64,000 bases of DNA from Thiomicrorhabdus sp033238645 (GTDB lineage: Bacteria > Pseudomonadota > Gammaproteobacteria > Thiomicrospirales > Thiomicrospiraceae): positions 62,001-126,000 of the forward strand of contig BQXR01000002.1 in NCBI GenBank assembly GCA_033238645.1. Direction: 5' to 3'. Under the pieces are notes generated by a model. It did not search any database. It was not told the origin of the DNA and saw nothing but the letters and a program-made list of their open reading frames with translations. Both the position numbers and the translations under genes were made by a program. Shown here piece by piece: positions 9,176-18,036 of this stretch; the stretch's first letter is position 1, and each line of letters starts with the position of its first letter.

Positions 9176-9232
9176 TCTTCAAAAGTTACTTTAATCCATA
9201 AAAAAACGCATAGATAGGGTTTTTGCTACATT

Positions 9233-9263
9233 AATCCATTAATCCATTGATCCATTGATCAAT
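9233..9263. repeat. 8-bp tandem repeat
   Basis: Three and most of a fourth copy of an 8-base unit, AATCCATT, AATCCATT, GATCCATT, GATCAAT, just beyond the stop of the minus-strand gene that ends at 9271. Such an array can vary in copy number by slippage. Confidence 0.7.
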
Positions 9264-9270
9264 AATTAAA

Positions 9271-9528
9271 CTATTTACGATAGGTTTCGTTAAATGGTTT
9301 GATAACCTTCTGATATTTTTGAACGGCAATCCAAGCTGAATAGCTGAGTGAAATCAAAATAATTGCACCGCCAAGATAGGCTAAGTTTGCTGAGAAAGGA
9401 TTTACTTTTACCAAAAGAGGAATCATAAAAAATAGTCCTACCGCCAAACCTAATAACGAGGTTCTAAAAGCGGTTCTGAGAATGCCTTTTAATAGTAGCT
9501 GCTTGTGTTGTTTAGAACCTAACTCCAT
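9271..9528 (-). CDS. Small two-helix membrane protein, unknown
   Basis: An 85-residue protein with a basic N-terminus (MELGSKQHKQLLLKGILR), two hydrophobic helices (about 22-40 and 48-67) and a basic C-terminus, suggesting both ends are cytoplasmic. I do not recognise a family. It follows trxC on the same strand with a 30-base gap, so the two may be cotranscribed. The size and coherent hydrophobic pattern support a real gene. Confidence 0.6.
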   Translation of the reverse strand: MELGSKQHKQLLLKGILRTAFRTSLLGLAVGLFFMIPLLVKVNPFSANLAYLGGAIILISLSYSAWIAVQKYQKVIKPFNETYRK

Positions 9529-9558
9529 AGATGCTCCATAGCCGAGTCCATTAATGAT

Positions 9559-9981
9559 TTAAAGATGCTGGTTCACCCATTGAGTTAAGCCACCCAAGTC
9601 CATAGCACCCGACATGCGAGCAATCTCTTTGCCCTCCTTAAATACGGCTAAGGTGGGTATTGAGCGAATATTAAACTGCCCTGCTATCTGCTGCTCTACT
9701 TCAGTATTGATCTTGATAAAACGAGCTCGAGGCTCCATCTGCTCAGCGGCTTTACTAAACGTAGGTGCAAACCCTTTACAAGGCCCACACCAAGGCGCCC
9801 AAAAATCAACTACTAAAGGTTGATCTGTTTTCTGTAGTGCACGTAAAAATTGATCCCCTGTCATCTCTATAGGCGATCCAGTAAACAAGCCCTTCTTACA
9901 TTTACCACAATTAGGTTCATCTATAAGTTTGTCATCTGCGATACGGTTAAGGCTACCGCAATGTGGACACATAATAATCAT
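9559..9981 (-). CDS. trxC: Thioredoxin 2
   Basis: Cytosolic thiol-disulfide reductase. With the start at 9981 (GGAAG ribosome site just upstream) it is 140 residues and opens MIIMCPHCGSLNRI, as TrxC proteins do; an earlier in-frame start would add ten unconserved residues. The N-terminal zinc module has cysteines 5, 8, 25 and 28, and the active site is WCGPC (cysteines 65 and 68). The cis-proline segment RSIPTLAVFKEG is intact. TrxC is linked to oxidative-stress resistance in other bacteria. A long stem-loop lies directly upstream of the ribosome site. Confidence 0.93.
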   Translation of the reverse strand: MIIMCPHCGSLNRIADDKLIDEPNCGKCKKGLFTGSPIEMTGDQFLRALQKTDQPLVVDFWAPWCGPCKGFAPTFSKAAEQMEPRARFIKINTEVEQQIAGQFNIRSIPTLAVFKEGKEIARMSGAMDLGGLTQWVNQHL

Positions 9982-9998
9982 ACTGCTTCCTATCTTTA

Positions 9999-10043
9999 GA
10001 GATCTTTGCACGAGTGGGGTGCATTCACTTGTACAAAGATCTC
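9999..10043 (-). promoter_or_regulatory. Stem-loop in the trxC leader
   Basis: GAGATCTTTG and CAAAGATCTC form a perfect ten-base stem around a 25-base loop that itself contains partly complementary ends. It ends nine bases before the trxC ribosome site. No U-run follows, so a leader structure or binding site is more likely than a terminator. Confidence 0.5.
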
Positions 10044-10089
10044 CTTTAATTAATTCTGTCTAGATCTCTCAATAGAGACGGTTTAACGA

Positions 10090-10539
10090 TTATTCAAGCC
10101 AACTTGGTTTTGGACTCTCTTCTCCACCCGCATTAAAACCATTTTTAACAAAGCCATGCAAGGTTGCATCATGACACTGAATCAACTCAACCAACTTTGG
10201 ATTTTCTGTAGTTACAATGGACTCTACACCATTATCTATCGCACGGTACTGTATTTTAATCTCATCTTTATATTCAAAAAGAGCTGCAAAAAGAGGATCC
10301 CAAGACCGAATGGCACGCCCCATTCCAAATCTTTTTTTCATACCAGCAACATGATCTTGCAAAATTTTAGCTAATTCTGGGGTTTGTGCCGTTGTAATGC
10401 TTCGAATACCATTATCTAGTAATTCTGTTTTACGCTTTAGTTGATCATGAAATTCAAGCAATTGACTAAAAAGAGCTTGATCTTTTTTATGCCATTTATC
10501 ACTTCCGTGACCATGCTTATAGGTACGTTTAGGCTTCAT
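10090..10539 (-). CDS. Hypothetical protein of two repeated modules
   Basis: A 149-residue soluble protein that I cannot place in a family. It contains two tandem modules of about 45 residues: the first holds LFSQLLEFHDQ then LLDNGIRSITTAQTPELAKI and QDHVAGM, the second LFAALFEYKDE then AIDNGVESIVTTENPKLVEL and QCHDATLHG. Each is predicted helix-turn-helix with a conserved DNG, a T..P.L segment and a late histidine. The repeated acidic and histidine positions might bind a metal, but no known four-helix metal signature is complete. The N-terminus is basic and His-rich (KRTYKHGHGSDKWHKKD). It lies upstream of trxC on the same strand. Confidence 0.7.
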   Translation of the reverse strand: MKPKRTYKHGHGSDKWHKKDQALFSQLLEFHDQLKRKTELLDNGIRSITTAQTPELAKILQDHVAGMKKRFGMGRAIRSWDPLFAALFEYKDEIKIQYRAIDNGVESIVTTENPKLVELIQCHDATLHGFVKNGFNAGGEESPKPSWLE

Positions 10540-10590
10540 GAAAACCCCAGATTATTTAAAGAGAGAATTTAGTATAACTTTTTTGAGGGC

Positions 10591-10730
10591 AAAAAAAAGC
10601 GCAGTATTGGTCGTACTGCGCTTGGAATGCTGAGGAGCAATATGTTAAGTGTTAAAGACTCCAGCTAAGAGCTTTTAACTTTGACTTTTGGGGAAAGTCC
10701 AACTTGGATAAAGGTTATTTATCTAAAGTT
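10591..10730 (-). ncRNA. Candidate stand-alone small RNA, about 140 nt
   Basis: On the minus strand a good sigma-70-type promoter (TTGACC, 17 bases, TAAACT) is followed about 140 bases later by a strong intrinsic terminator. No open reading frame of note lies between. The predicted transcript contains several complementary blocks: AACUUU at the 5' end with AAAGUU, GACUUU with AAAGUC around a CCCC loop, and GUUAAA with UUUAAC, so it would fold well. It matches no RNA family I recognise. The upstream minus-strand gene stops at 10932, 170 bases before the promoter, so an independent transcript is likely. It could instead be a long 3' region of that gene. Confidence 0.5.
10597..10623 (-). terminator. 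Intrinsic terminator of the candidate small RNA
   Basis: AAGCGCAGTA, seven-base loop, TACTGCGCTT, followed on the minus strand by a run of eight U. A ten-base GC-rich stem makes this a strong minus-strand terminator. Confidence 0.85.
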
Positions 10731-10736
10731 GATTCT

Positions 10737-10765
10737 AGTTTACGTTTCTGAAAGCACGGGGTCAA
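10737..10765 (-). promoter_or_regulatory. Promoter of the candidate small RNA
   Basis: Minus strand: -35 TTGACC (10760-10765), 17-base spacer, -10 TAAACT (10737-10742). Predicted start near 10730. Recognised by eye; the rest of 10624-10931 holds no gene that I can see. Confidence 0.55.
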
Positions 10766-10931
10766 TTAGCAAAGATTGAAGAAGTATTAAGAGAGTATTG
10801 AAGGCTTGATTGAGATATCAGAAAGTCTATACCTGACTATTGATTAATAGCGAGCTAGAGCATATTTAGTGAAATTTTACTGATGTATCAATAAGTTATC
10901 AAAACATCAGCTAATTTGAGAAATGATCTAA

Positions 10932-11255
10932 TTAACCTTCCATTGATGCAACAGCATTATAAGCATCAATTTTAGATTGAACATTACTCGTATTAGATAG
11001 GCCAGAAGTTGTTTGATTTGCTTCAGTCACTTTTTCCTCAGCAGCTGTCATATTTTGAATAGTCTGAGATACAGCCAACCCTTCTTTACCAGCAACAGAC
11101 TGAGCTGCTTCAGAAAGCGTCACTGTTGAGTTGCCTCCATTTGTTGAATCCGTACTAGATTTATCATCTAATTTCAACTCAGGTTTTGCATTCATTTGAT
11201 TTTGTTGCGGCTGTAATGATTGTGCTGCAGATAATGCTGGGGTAATTGCATTCAT
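10932..11255 (-). CDS. Small hydrophilic protein, unknown
   Basis: A 107-residue protein rich in Asn, Gln, Ser, Thr and Ala, with no membrane helix and no cysteine. It opens MNAITPALSAAQSLQPQQNQ and includes a STVTLSEAAQSVAGKEGLAV segment and a predicted helix after it. The GAGGAG ribosome site fits the ATG at 11255 better than a GTG one codon earlier. It is divergent from the giant adhesin gene, sharing a 238-base promoter region. I do not recognise the family; a surface or motility-associated role is only suggested by location and composition. Confidence 0.65.
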   Translation of the reverse strand: MNAITPALSAAQSLQPQQNQMNAKPELKLDDKSSTDSTNGGNSTVTLSEAAQSVAGKEGLAVSQTIQNMTAAEEKVTEANQTTSGLSNTSNVQSKIDAYNAVASMEG

Positions 11256-11493
11256 CACTATCTCCTCAATTATTTTTTATCGAATGTAGTTAATCTATTA
11301 TATGCGAAACCTAGCCAATGGCACATTAAAATTTTTAATCCAACATCATAACTTTGATATCTTAGATCAAGTTCTTATTTATCCATTTTCTATACTGTCC
11401 TTAGGTACAGTAGTTTTTTTATGACAGTTGGGTACTATTAAATCAACGTAAAAAATAACATAACTTGTTAAACAGATTCTGGAGATCTAAATT

Positions 11494-14400
11494 ATGTCTA
11501 CATCTATTGGTGAAGTATCAAGTCTAGAAGGTATTGTTCATGCGATTAATCCAACGACTCAAGAGAGCCGAACGATTGAGATGGGTGATCCTATATTTGC
11601 TGGCGAGACAATAGTTACCTCTGCAGATGGTGCTATCTTCATTAGCTTGGATAACGGCGAGACCTTAACTTTAGGTCGTCACACCCAGATGCTCCTTGAT
11701 GATGATGTTTTTTCTACAGCCAGCATCGATGTTGGAACAGAAGCCGTCACCAATGACATTGCTGCCCTCCAACAAGCTGTATTAGAAGGTAACTTTGAAG
11801 ATCTTGAAGAGACTGCTGCTGGCGATATAGGGGCTTTAGGTGCGGCTTCTGAAGGAGGGTTACAGATTGCCCGTAATGCCGCTGAAGGGGAAGTTAGTAA
11901 ACTCGGTGGCTACAACACCACTGCCCATGCACAAGGTATCTCTGATGTTCTTGTTAATCATTTTGGAAACCTTCTACAAGATGAGCAAGATGCCCTTGAA
12001 AGCTCTCAAACAATAGACGAAGATAATTCACTTACCATTGATGCAGTCGGTCAAAGTATTGGACTAAGTGGTGATAACCTTAGAGTGATTAATGTTACAC
12101 AACCAACCAATGGTACGGTTGTTATCAATATTGATGGCACACTCACCTATACGCCTAAAGCCAACTTTAATGGTAAAGATAGTTTTAGCTATGTTGTCGG
12201 AGATGAGTTTGGTGGTACCAGTGCTGCAACGATTAATGTATTTGTTGACGCTGTTAATGATGCACCTATTGCCGTTGATGATATCGTTGATATCGCGATT
12301 AACAGTAGTACCGATATTGATGTACTTGCAAATGACTCTGATGTCGATGGCGATACCTTAACCGTTACAGAGGTCTCTGAAGCGGCCAATGGTACAGTTG
12401 AGATTAATAGTGATGGCACTTTACGTTATACCCCTCTGGCTAATTTTTATGGTACGGATAGCTTTACCTATACGATTACGGATGAAAATGGTGAGGTTAG
12501 CTGGGCAACAGTTTATGTGGATGTCACTCCTGTCAATGACGCCCCTTCTGCAGTTGCAGAGCACAACTTTATTGCGGAAGACTCAATTGTAACAGGCACT
12601 GTCTCTTTTTCAGATACTGATGGAACAGCAACCGTTGCTATTACGCCAGGTAATACACAGCCTGAAGGTCTAACTCTTAATGCAAATGGTTCCTATACTT
12701 TTGATGCGAGTTCTTATGACTATTTAGCTGAAGGTGTGACTGAGGTCATTACGATACCACTTACCGTAACAGATAATAATGGGGCTACAACTACAACAAC
12801 TTTAACACTTACCATTACAGGGTCTAATGATATTGCCATAATTGCCGGTGTTGATACCGGTTCAATCACTGAAGATAATGCAGCAACACTATTTACCAGC
12901 GGAACACTGACCATCACTGATACGGATGCGGGTGAAGCAGAATTTAACCCTGAAACAATCACGGGGTCTTATGGTGATTTAATCGTCGGTTCTGCGGGTG
13001 GCTGGAGTTACTCTGCTGACAATACGCAGACTGCAATCCAAGAACTGGGTGCTGGCGATACCATGACCGATACCATTACCGTCACATCTCTTGATGGCAC
13101 AACGCATGATGTGGTTATTACCATCACGGGTACAAATGATGTTGCAACTATCGCAGGGGCTGATACAGGTTCTGTCTCTGAAGATGATGGTGCAACACTT
13201 ACTACAAGTGGCACTCTAACCATTACTGATGTAGATGCAGGTGAAGCAACCTTTACGGCTGAAACCATCACTGGATCTTACGGTTCTATCGCTATCGCAG
13301 CGGATGGTACTTGGACTTACTCTGCAGATAATACACAAGCAGCTATCCAATCTCTCGGTGAAACAGACACTTTAATCGATACCATTACAGTAACGTCTGC
13401 TGATGGTACGTCTCATGACATCGTCGTTACTATTAATGGCGTGAATGATGCCGCGGTTATTGGTGGCGATGATACGGGGGCTGTAACAGAGGATAATGCA
13501 GCAACTCTATTTACCAGCGGAACACTGACCATCACTGATACGGATGCGGGTGAAGCAGAATTTAACCCTGAAACAATCACGGGGTCTTATGGTGATTTAA
13601 TCGTCGGTTCTGCGGGTGGCTGGAGTTACTCTGCTGACAATACGCAGACTGCAATCCAAGAACTGGGTGCTGGCGATACCATGACCGATACCATTACCGT
13701 CACATCTCTTGATGGCACAACGCATGATGTGGTTATTACCATCACGGGTACAAATGATGTTGCAACTATCGCAGGGGCTGATACAGGTTCTGTCTCTGAA
13801 GATGATGGTGCAACACTTACTACAAGTGGCACTCTAACCATTACTGATGTAGATGCAGGTGAAGCAACCTTTACGGCTGAAACCATCACTGGATCTTACG
13901 GTTCTATCGCTATCGCAGCGGATGGTACTTGGACTTACTCTGCAGATAATACACAAGCAGCTATCCAATCTCTCGGTGAAACAGACACTTTAATCGATAC
14001 CATTACAGTAACGTCTGCTGATGGTACGTCTCATGACATCGTCGTTACTATTAATGGTGTGAATGATGCCGCGGTTATTGGTGGCGATGATGCGGGGGCT
14101 GTAACAGAGGGTACTGCACTCAATCTAACAAGTACTGGCAGCTTAAGCATCACTGATATCGATCTTGGAGAATCTGAATTCAACCCTGAAACGATTACTG
14201 GAACCTACGGTGCTGTGACCATCGATTCAGTAGGGGATTGGATTTATATTGCTAATAATGAACAGACTGCAATTCAGTCACTAGGTGCAGGCGATACACT
14301 GACTGACACAATGACAGTGACAACCCTTGATGGTACAACCCATGATGTGGTTATTACCATCACAGGCACAAATAATGTGGCTGTTATTAGTGGCCTCGAC

Positions 14401-17400
14401 ACAGGAACTGTTACCGAAGATAACGCAGCAACATTGATAGTAGGCGGTAAGCTCGATGTAGTTGATGTGGATGCAGGTGAAGCAGTATTTACCGCCGAGA
14501 CGGCAGCAGGAACTTATGGTTCTGTCGCAATTGATGCTTCAGGTAACTGGACATACTCTGCTGACAATACTCAAACAGCCATTCAACAATTGGGTGCAAC
14601 AGATAACTTAATTGATACCATTACTGTCACCTCAATCGATGGCACAAGCCATGAGATTTTTATCACTATCAACGGAACAAATGATGCAGCAGTCATCGGT
14701 GGTGTGGATACGAGTGCTGTAACTGAAGATGCAGCAGCAACTCTATTTACAAATGGTAGCTTAACGATCTCTGATGTTGATACCGGTGAAGCAGCATTTA
14801 CACCTGCAACCGTAACTGGCTCTTATGGTACGGTTACAATCGATTCAGTCGGTGACTGGTCTTACTCGGCTAATAATACTCAGACAGCTATTCAGGAGTT
14901 AGGTGCAGGCGATACACTGACTGACACCATGACCATCACTTCTGTTGATGGCACAACACATGACATCGTTATTACGATCAACGGAACTAATGATGTGGCT
15001 GTCATCGGTGGAACTGATACTGGTTCTATGACAGAAGATGACGCAGCAACTCTAACAACAAGTGGTGTCTTAACAGTAACTGATGTGGATGCAGGTGAAG
15101 CAGTATTTACCGCCGAGACGGCAGCAGGAACTTATGGTTCTGTCGCAATTGATGCTTCAGGTAACTGGACATACTCTGCTGACAATACTCAAACAGCCAT
15201 TCAACAACTGGGTGCAACAGATTCCCTAGTCGATACTATTACCATCACTTCTGCTGACGGTACAACACATGACATCGTGGTCACTATCAACGGAACAAAT
15301 GATGCTGCTACAGTCTCTTCAGCCTCTGTGACTTTGGATGAGACTGATGCAGCACTAAGCACTTCAGGAACTCTGACAGCAACAGATGTAGATAATGCAG
15401 ATAACACATTCGTAGCTCAAACAAATGTAGCAGGAACTAACGGTACATTCTCAATCGATGCCTCTGGTGCTTGGATATTTACAGCTAACTCAGCATTCGA
15501 TTCACTTAATGTTGGTGACAATATCTCTGAGACATTTAATGTCACTTCAGTTGATGGAACCACTTCAACGGTTACTGTTCAGATAGACGGAACTAATGAT
15601 ACCGCAACCGTATCTTCAGCTTCTGTAGCGCTTACTGAAACTGATGTAGCACTGTCAACTTCAGGCACGCTGACTTCTACCGATGTAGATAACGCAGATA
15701 ACACTTTCGTAGCTCAAACAAATGTAGCAGGAACTAATGGTACATTCTCAATCGATGCCTCTGGTGCTTGGATATTTACAGCTAACTCAGCATTCGATTC
15801 ACTTAATGTTGGTGACAGTGTATCTGAGACTTTTAATGTAACAAGTGTAGACGGAGCAGCTTCAACTGTGACAGTTCAGATAGATGGGACTAATGATGCC
15901 CCAACACTAACAGTTCAGAGCACTCAAACGGTGGATGGTAATAGTAATACAACTATTACATACGCATCAGCTGACGTAGATGGCACAGTGACTACTACAG
16001 CTACTGCACTTAATGGAACCGTGGTCGTTAACGTTGATGGAACTATTTCTTATAGTCCAAATCCAGACTACAACGGTACTGATACCATTACAATAACGGC
16101 TACTGATAATGATGGTGCTACAACAATACAAACTTCAGCTATTACAGTTAATGATGTAAGTGCTACATCGCCAACTCTTAACGTTAGTGTTGGTGATGTT
16201 GTTATAGACACAGCTTTTTCAGATACAACAGATTATGACTTATTAAACGGAAATTCAACTACATATGATTTAGGTTCAGATAATAGTAGTGTAAATATTA
16301 TATTTACCAATTTTGATTCTGGCGGTGGGATGATGGATCAACCTGATGAAGCAACTATTGAATTATATGATAGCCTTGGAGCTTTAGTTGGCACTCAGGT
16401 TGTTGTCCTGGGTGATTTAGATGGGTCAGGAGGTATTACAATCAGTTCAGGTACTGATTTTAGTTCTGTTAAAGTTGTTTGTACGAATAGCTCATTTACT
16501 GTTAGTGAAGTTTCTACAGATTTACCATATGTAGTTGATACAGCTTTTTCAGATACAACAGATTATGACTTATTAAACGGAAATTCAACTACATATGATT
16601 TAGGTTCAGATAATAGTAGTGTAAATATTATATTTACCAATTTTGATTCTGGCGGTGGGATGATGGATCAACCTGATGAAGCAACTATTGAATTATATGA
16701 TAGCCTTGGAGCTTTAGTTGGCACTCAGGTTGTTGTCCTGGGTGATTTAGATGGGTCAGGAGGTATTACAATCAGTTCAGGTACTGATTTTAGTTCTGTT
16801 AAAGTTGTTTGTACGAATAGCTCATTTACTGTTAGTGAAGTTTTTACAGATAATCAAAGTGTATCATATGAGTATAATGTGACACTTAATGCAGGACTTA
16901 CAGATATAGATGGTAGTGAAACGCTTAGTGATATTACTATTGCAAGTTTACCAAGCAAGGTGATACTAGTAGATTCAAATGGTACTCAAATAGTTGCAAA
17001 TGTAGATGGAAGTTACACTGTTGCTATTGATACAAATGGGGATGCTACAGCTAGGCTTTTTAGTAGTCGTGAATTAACTTCAAGTGATATTAATGGTATA
17101 TCAGCATCTATTACATCTACTGAATTAAATGGCGGGGACACATCTACTCAAACTACAAATGTACAAATTTCAACTATAGTTTATGATGAAATCGCCATTT
17201 CTGATGCGGCAGGCGATATTAACGGTAATCTATTAGATAACGTATATATGGGATCAACACTTGATTCGATTGTCTACAATGGCACGACCTATAATGCTGC
17301 TGACTATACGGGTGGCTTAACACTTCCAACACTAAGTGGTGGCAGCTTAGCCTTAGACTTCTCAACAGGGACTTACACCTATACTGGTGGCGGTGCTGAT

Positions 17401-17817
17401 GAGACATTTACGGTCAATGCAACTAACAGTCAGTCAAATGCGGTTAGCTTCACATTTGAAACTAATGATACTGCCGTGGATAGCTTCCTTTATGGCGATG
17501 ATCTAGAGGCAGAGCAATTCAATATTGAAACAGGTCATGATACAACCATTGTCGATTTTGACTATGCTAATGATGTACTGGATCTAAGTGAAGTGATTAC
17601 AGGCCCTGTTGATGCAGCAACCTTAGGTAACTATCTAGACTTTACATTTGGTGGCACTGATACTGATGGTGATGGCAATATGGATGTTACTTCAATTGCT
17701 GTCGATGCAGATGGTGATGCAGGGACAACTAATGATATTACAGTCATCAATATTCAAGACAGTCAGTTTGATATTGATAACATTGATGATCTGAAAATCG
17801 ATTTTCAAGATAACTAA
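11494..17817 (+). CDS. LapA-like giant adhesin with VCBS repeats
   Basis: A 2107-residue surface adhesin of the type held in the outer membrane by an N-terminal retention module. Residues 1-100 match that module (SSLEGIVHAINPTTQ, then FAGETIVTSADGAIFI), and TAAG at 107-110 matches the LapG protease cleavage motif, at the same residue numbers known for Pseudomonas LapA. Then come about two cadherin-like NDAPIAVDD domains (about 170-350), about ten VCBS repeats of roughly 100 residues (350-1470), a duplicated AT-rich insert (1570-1785) and a C-terminal type I secretion target region ending KIDFQDN. A normal ribosome site (TGGAGA) precedes the ATG. No type I secretion, lapD or lapG genes are in the window. 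Confidence 0.9.
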   Translation: MSTSIGEVSSLEGIVHAINPTTQESRTIEMGDPIFAGETIVTSADGAIFISLDNGETLTLGRHTQMLLDDDVFSTASIDVGTEAVTNDIAALQQAVLEGNFEDLEETAAGDIGALGAASEGGLQIARNAAEGEVSKLGGYNTTAHAQGISDVLVNHFGNLLQDEQDALESSQTIDEDNSLTIDAVGQSIGLSGDNLRVINVTQPTNGTVVINIDGTLTYTPKANFNGKDSFSYVVGDEFGGTSAATINVFVDAVNDAPIAVDDIVDIAINSSTDIDVLANDSDVDGDTLTVTEVSEAANGTVEINSDGTLRYTPLANFYGTDSFTYTITDENGEVSWATVYVDVTPVNDAPSAVAEHNFIAEDSIVTGTVSFSDTDGTATVAITPGNTQPEGLTLNANGSYTFDASSYDYLAEGVTEVITIPLTVTDNNGATTTTTLTLTITGSNDIAIIAGVDTGSITEDNAATLFTSGTLTITDTDAGEAEFNPETITGSYGDLIVGSAGGWSYSADNTQTAIQELGAGDTMTDTITVTSLDGTTHDVVITITGTNDVATIAGADTGSVSEDDGATLTTSGTLTITDVDAGEATFTAETITGSYGSIAIAADGTWTYSADNTQAAIQSLGETDTLIDTITVTSADGTSHDIVVTINGVNDAAVIGGDDTGAVTEDNAATLFTSGTLTITDTDAGEAEFNPETITGSYGDLIVGSAGGWSYSADNTQTAIQELGAGDTMTDTITVTSLDGTTHDVVITITGTNDVATIAGADTGSVSEDDGATLTTSGTLTITDVDAGEATFTAETITGSYGSIAIAADGTWTYSADNTQAAIQSLGETDTLIDTITVTSADGTSHDIVVTINGVNDAAVIGGDDAGAVTEGTALNLTSTGSLSITDIDLGESEFNPETITGTYGAVTIDSVGDWIYIANNEQTAIQSLGAGDTLTDTMTVTTLDGTTHDVVITITGTNNVAVISGLDTGTVTEDNAATLIVGGKLDVVDVDAGEAVFTAETAAGTYGSVAIDASGNWTYSADNTQTAIQQLGATDNLIDTITVTSIDGTSHEIFITINGTNDAAVIGGVDTSAVTEDAAATLFTNGSLTISDVDTGEAAFTPATVTGSYGTVTIDSVGDWSYSANNTQTAIQELGAGDTLTDTMTITSVDGTTHDIVITINGTNDVAVIGGTDTGSMTEDDAATLTTSGVLTVTDVDAGEAVFTAETAAGTYGSVAIDASGNWTYSADNTQTAIQQLGATDSLVDTITITSADGTTHDIVVTINGTNDAATVSSASVTLDETDAALSTSGTLTATDVDNADNTFVAQTNVAGTNGTFSIDASGAWIFTANSAFDSLNVGDNISETFNVTSVDGTTSTVTVQIDGTNDTATVSSASVALTETDVALSTSGTLTSTDVDNADNTFVAQTNVAGTNGTFSIDASGAWIFTANSAFDSLNVGDSVSETFNVTSVDGAASTVTVQIDGTNDAPTLTVQSTQTVDGNSNTTITYASADVDGTVTTTATALNGTVVVNVDGTISYSPNPDYNGTDTITITATDNDGATTIQTSAITVNDVSATSPTLNVSVGDVVIDTAFSDTTDYDLLNGNSTTYDLGSDNSSVNIIFTNFDSGGGMMDQPDEATIELYDSLGALVGTQVVVLGDLDGSGGITISSGTDFSSVKVVCTNSSFTVSEVSTDLPYVVDTAFSDTTDYDLLNGNSTTYDLGSDNSSVNIIFTNFDSGGGMMDQPDEATIELYDSLGALVGTQVVVLGDLDGSGGITISSGTDFSSVKVVCTNSSFTVSEVFTDNQSVSYEYNVTLNAGLTDIDGSETLSDITIASLPSKVILVDSNGTQIVANVDGSYTVAIDTNGDATARLFSSRELTSSDINGISASITSTELNGGDTSTQTTNVQISTIVYDEIAISDAAGDINGNLLDNVYMGSTLDSIVYNGTTYNAADYTGGLTLPTLSGGSLALDFSTGTYTYTGGGADETFTVNATNSQSNAVSFTFETNDTAVDSFLYGDDLEAEQFNIETGHDTTIVDFDYANDVLDLSEVITGPVDAATLGNYLDFTFGGTDTDGDGNMDVTSIAVDADGDAGTTNDITVINIQDSQFDIDNIDDLKIDFQDN
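12889..13439 (+). repeat. 618-bp period repeat, first copy
   Basis: About 551 bases identical to 13507-14057, with near identity continuing to 13488. The unit of 618 bases equals 206 codons, two VCBS domains. Such exact identity points to recent unequal crossing-over or conversion. Confidence 0.9.
13507..14057 (+). repeat. 618-bp period repeat, second copy
   Basis: Second copy of the two-VCBS unit; the first difference by eye is a C/T change at 13440 versus 14058. A weaker echo with the same 618-base offset links 14464 onward with 15082 onward. Confidence 0.9.
15303..15896 (+). repeat. Tandem pair of about 297 bp in adhesin gene
   Basis: Two adjacent domains beginning TVSSASVTL and TVSSASVAL are nearly identical in protein, with long identical DNA tracts in the middle (NTFVAQTNVAGTNGTFSIDA). 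Confidence 0.85.
16210..16513 (+). repeat. 330-bp period repeat in AT-rich insert, first copy
   Basis: 304 bases identical to 16540-16843. The encoded domain (YDLLNGNSTTYDLGSDNSSV, then NIIFTNFDSGGGMMDQPDEA) is unlike the flanking VCBS domains, is AT-rich and carries one cysteine per copy (KVVCTNSS), unusual for such adhesins. Confidence 0.9.
16540..16843 (+). repeat. 330-bp period repeat in AT-rich insert, second copy
   Basis: Second copy of the 110-residue domain, separated by a short variable linker (STDLPYVVD). Exact identity suggests a very recent duplication. Confidence 0.9.
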
Positions 17818-17836
17818 ACACTACAAACCGTTCAGC

Positions 17837-17862
17837 AAAGGCCAGTTTTTCTGGCCTTTTTT
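17837..17862 (+). terminator. Intrinsic terminator of adhesin gene
   Basis: AAAGGCCAG, five-T loop, CTGGCCTTT followed by more T. A nine-base stem 20 bases after the adhesin stop. A C7 run at 17870-17876 follows directly. Confidence 0.9.
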
Positions 17863-18036
17863 ATTTTTACCCCCCCTACCAGAAACCTCTTTTACCCCCT
17901 TATTAATAAAGACTTTACCCACCTATTTTGTTACCTGAAAGTGATTAACACTCTGCTCAATAAGCCACTCATTCTGATACAAGACACTTTATAAAAAATA
18001 AAACAGATATTGATCTTCAAAAAGAACATCACCTTT

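Noticed and set aside
9233..9263. Possible CRISPR-like array
   Set aside because: The unit is only 8 bases with no spacers; a simple tandem repeat.
13008..13889. Long antisense open frames opposite the adhesin (87 codons, two identical copies)
   Set aside because: They are shadows of the VCBS repeats: Val/Ser/Ala-rich translations, no ribosome site, identical only because the sense strand is repeated.
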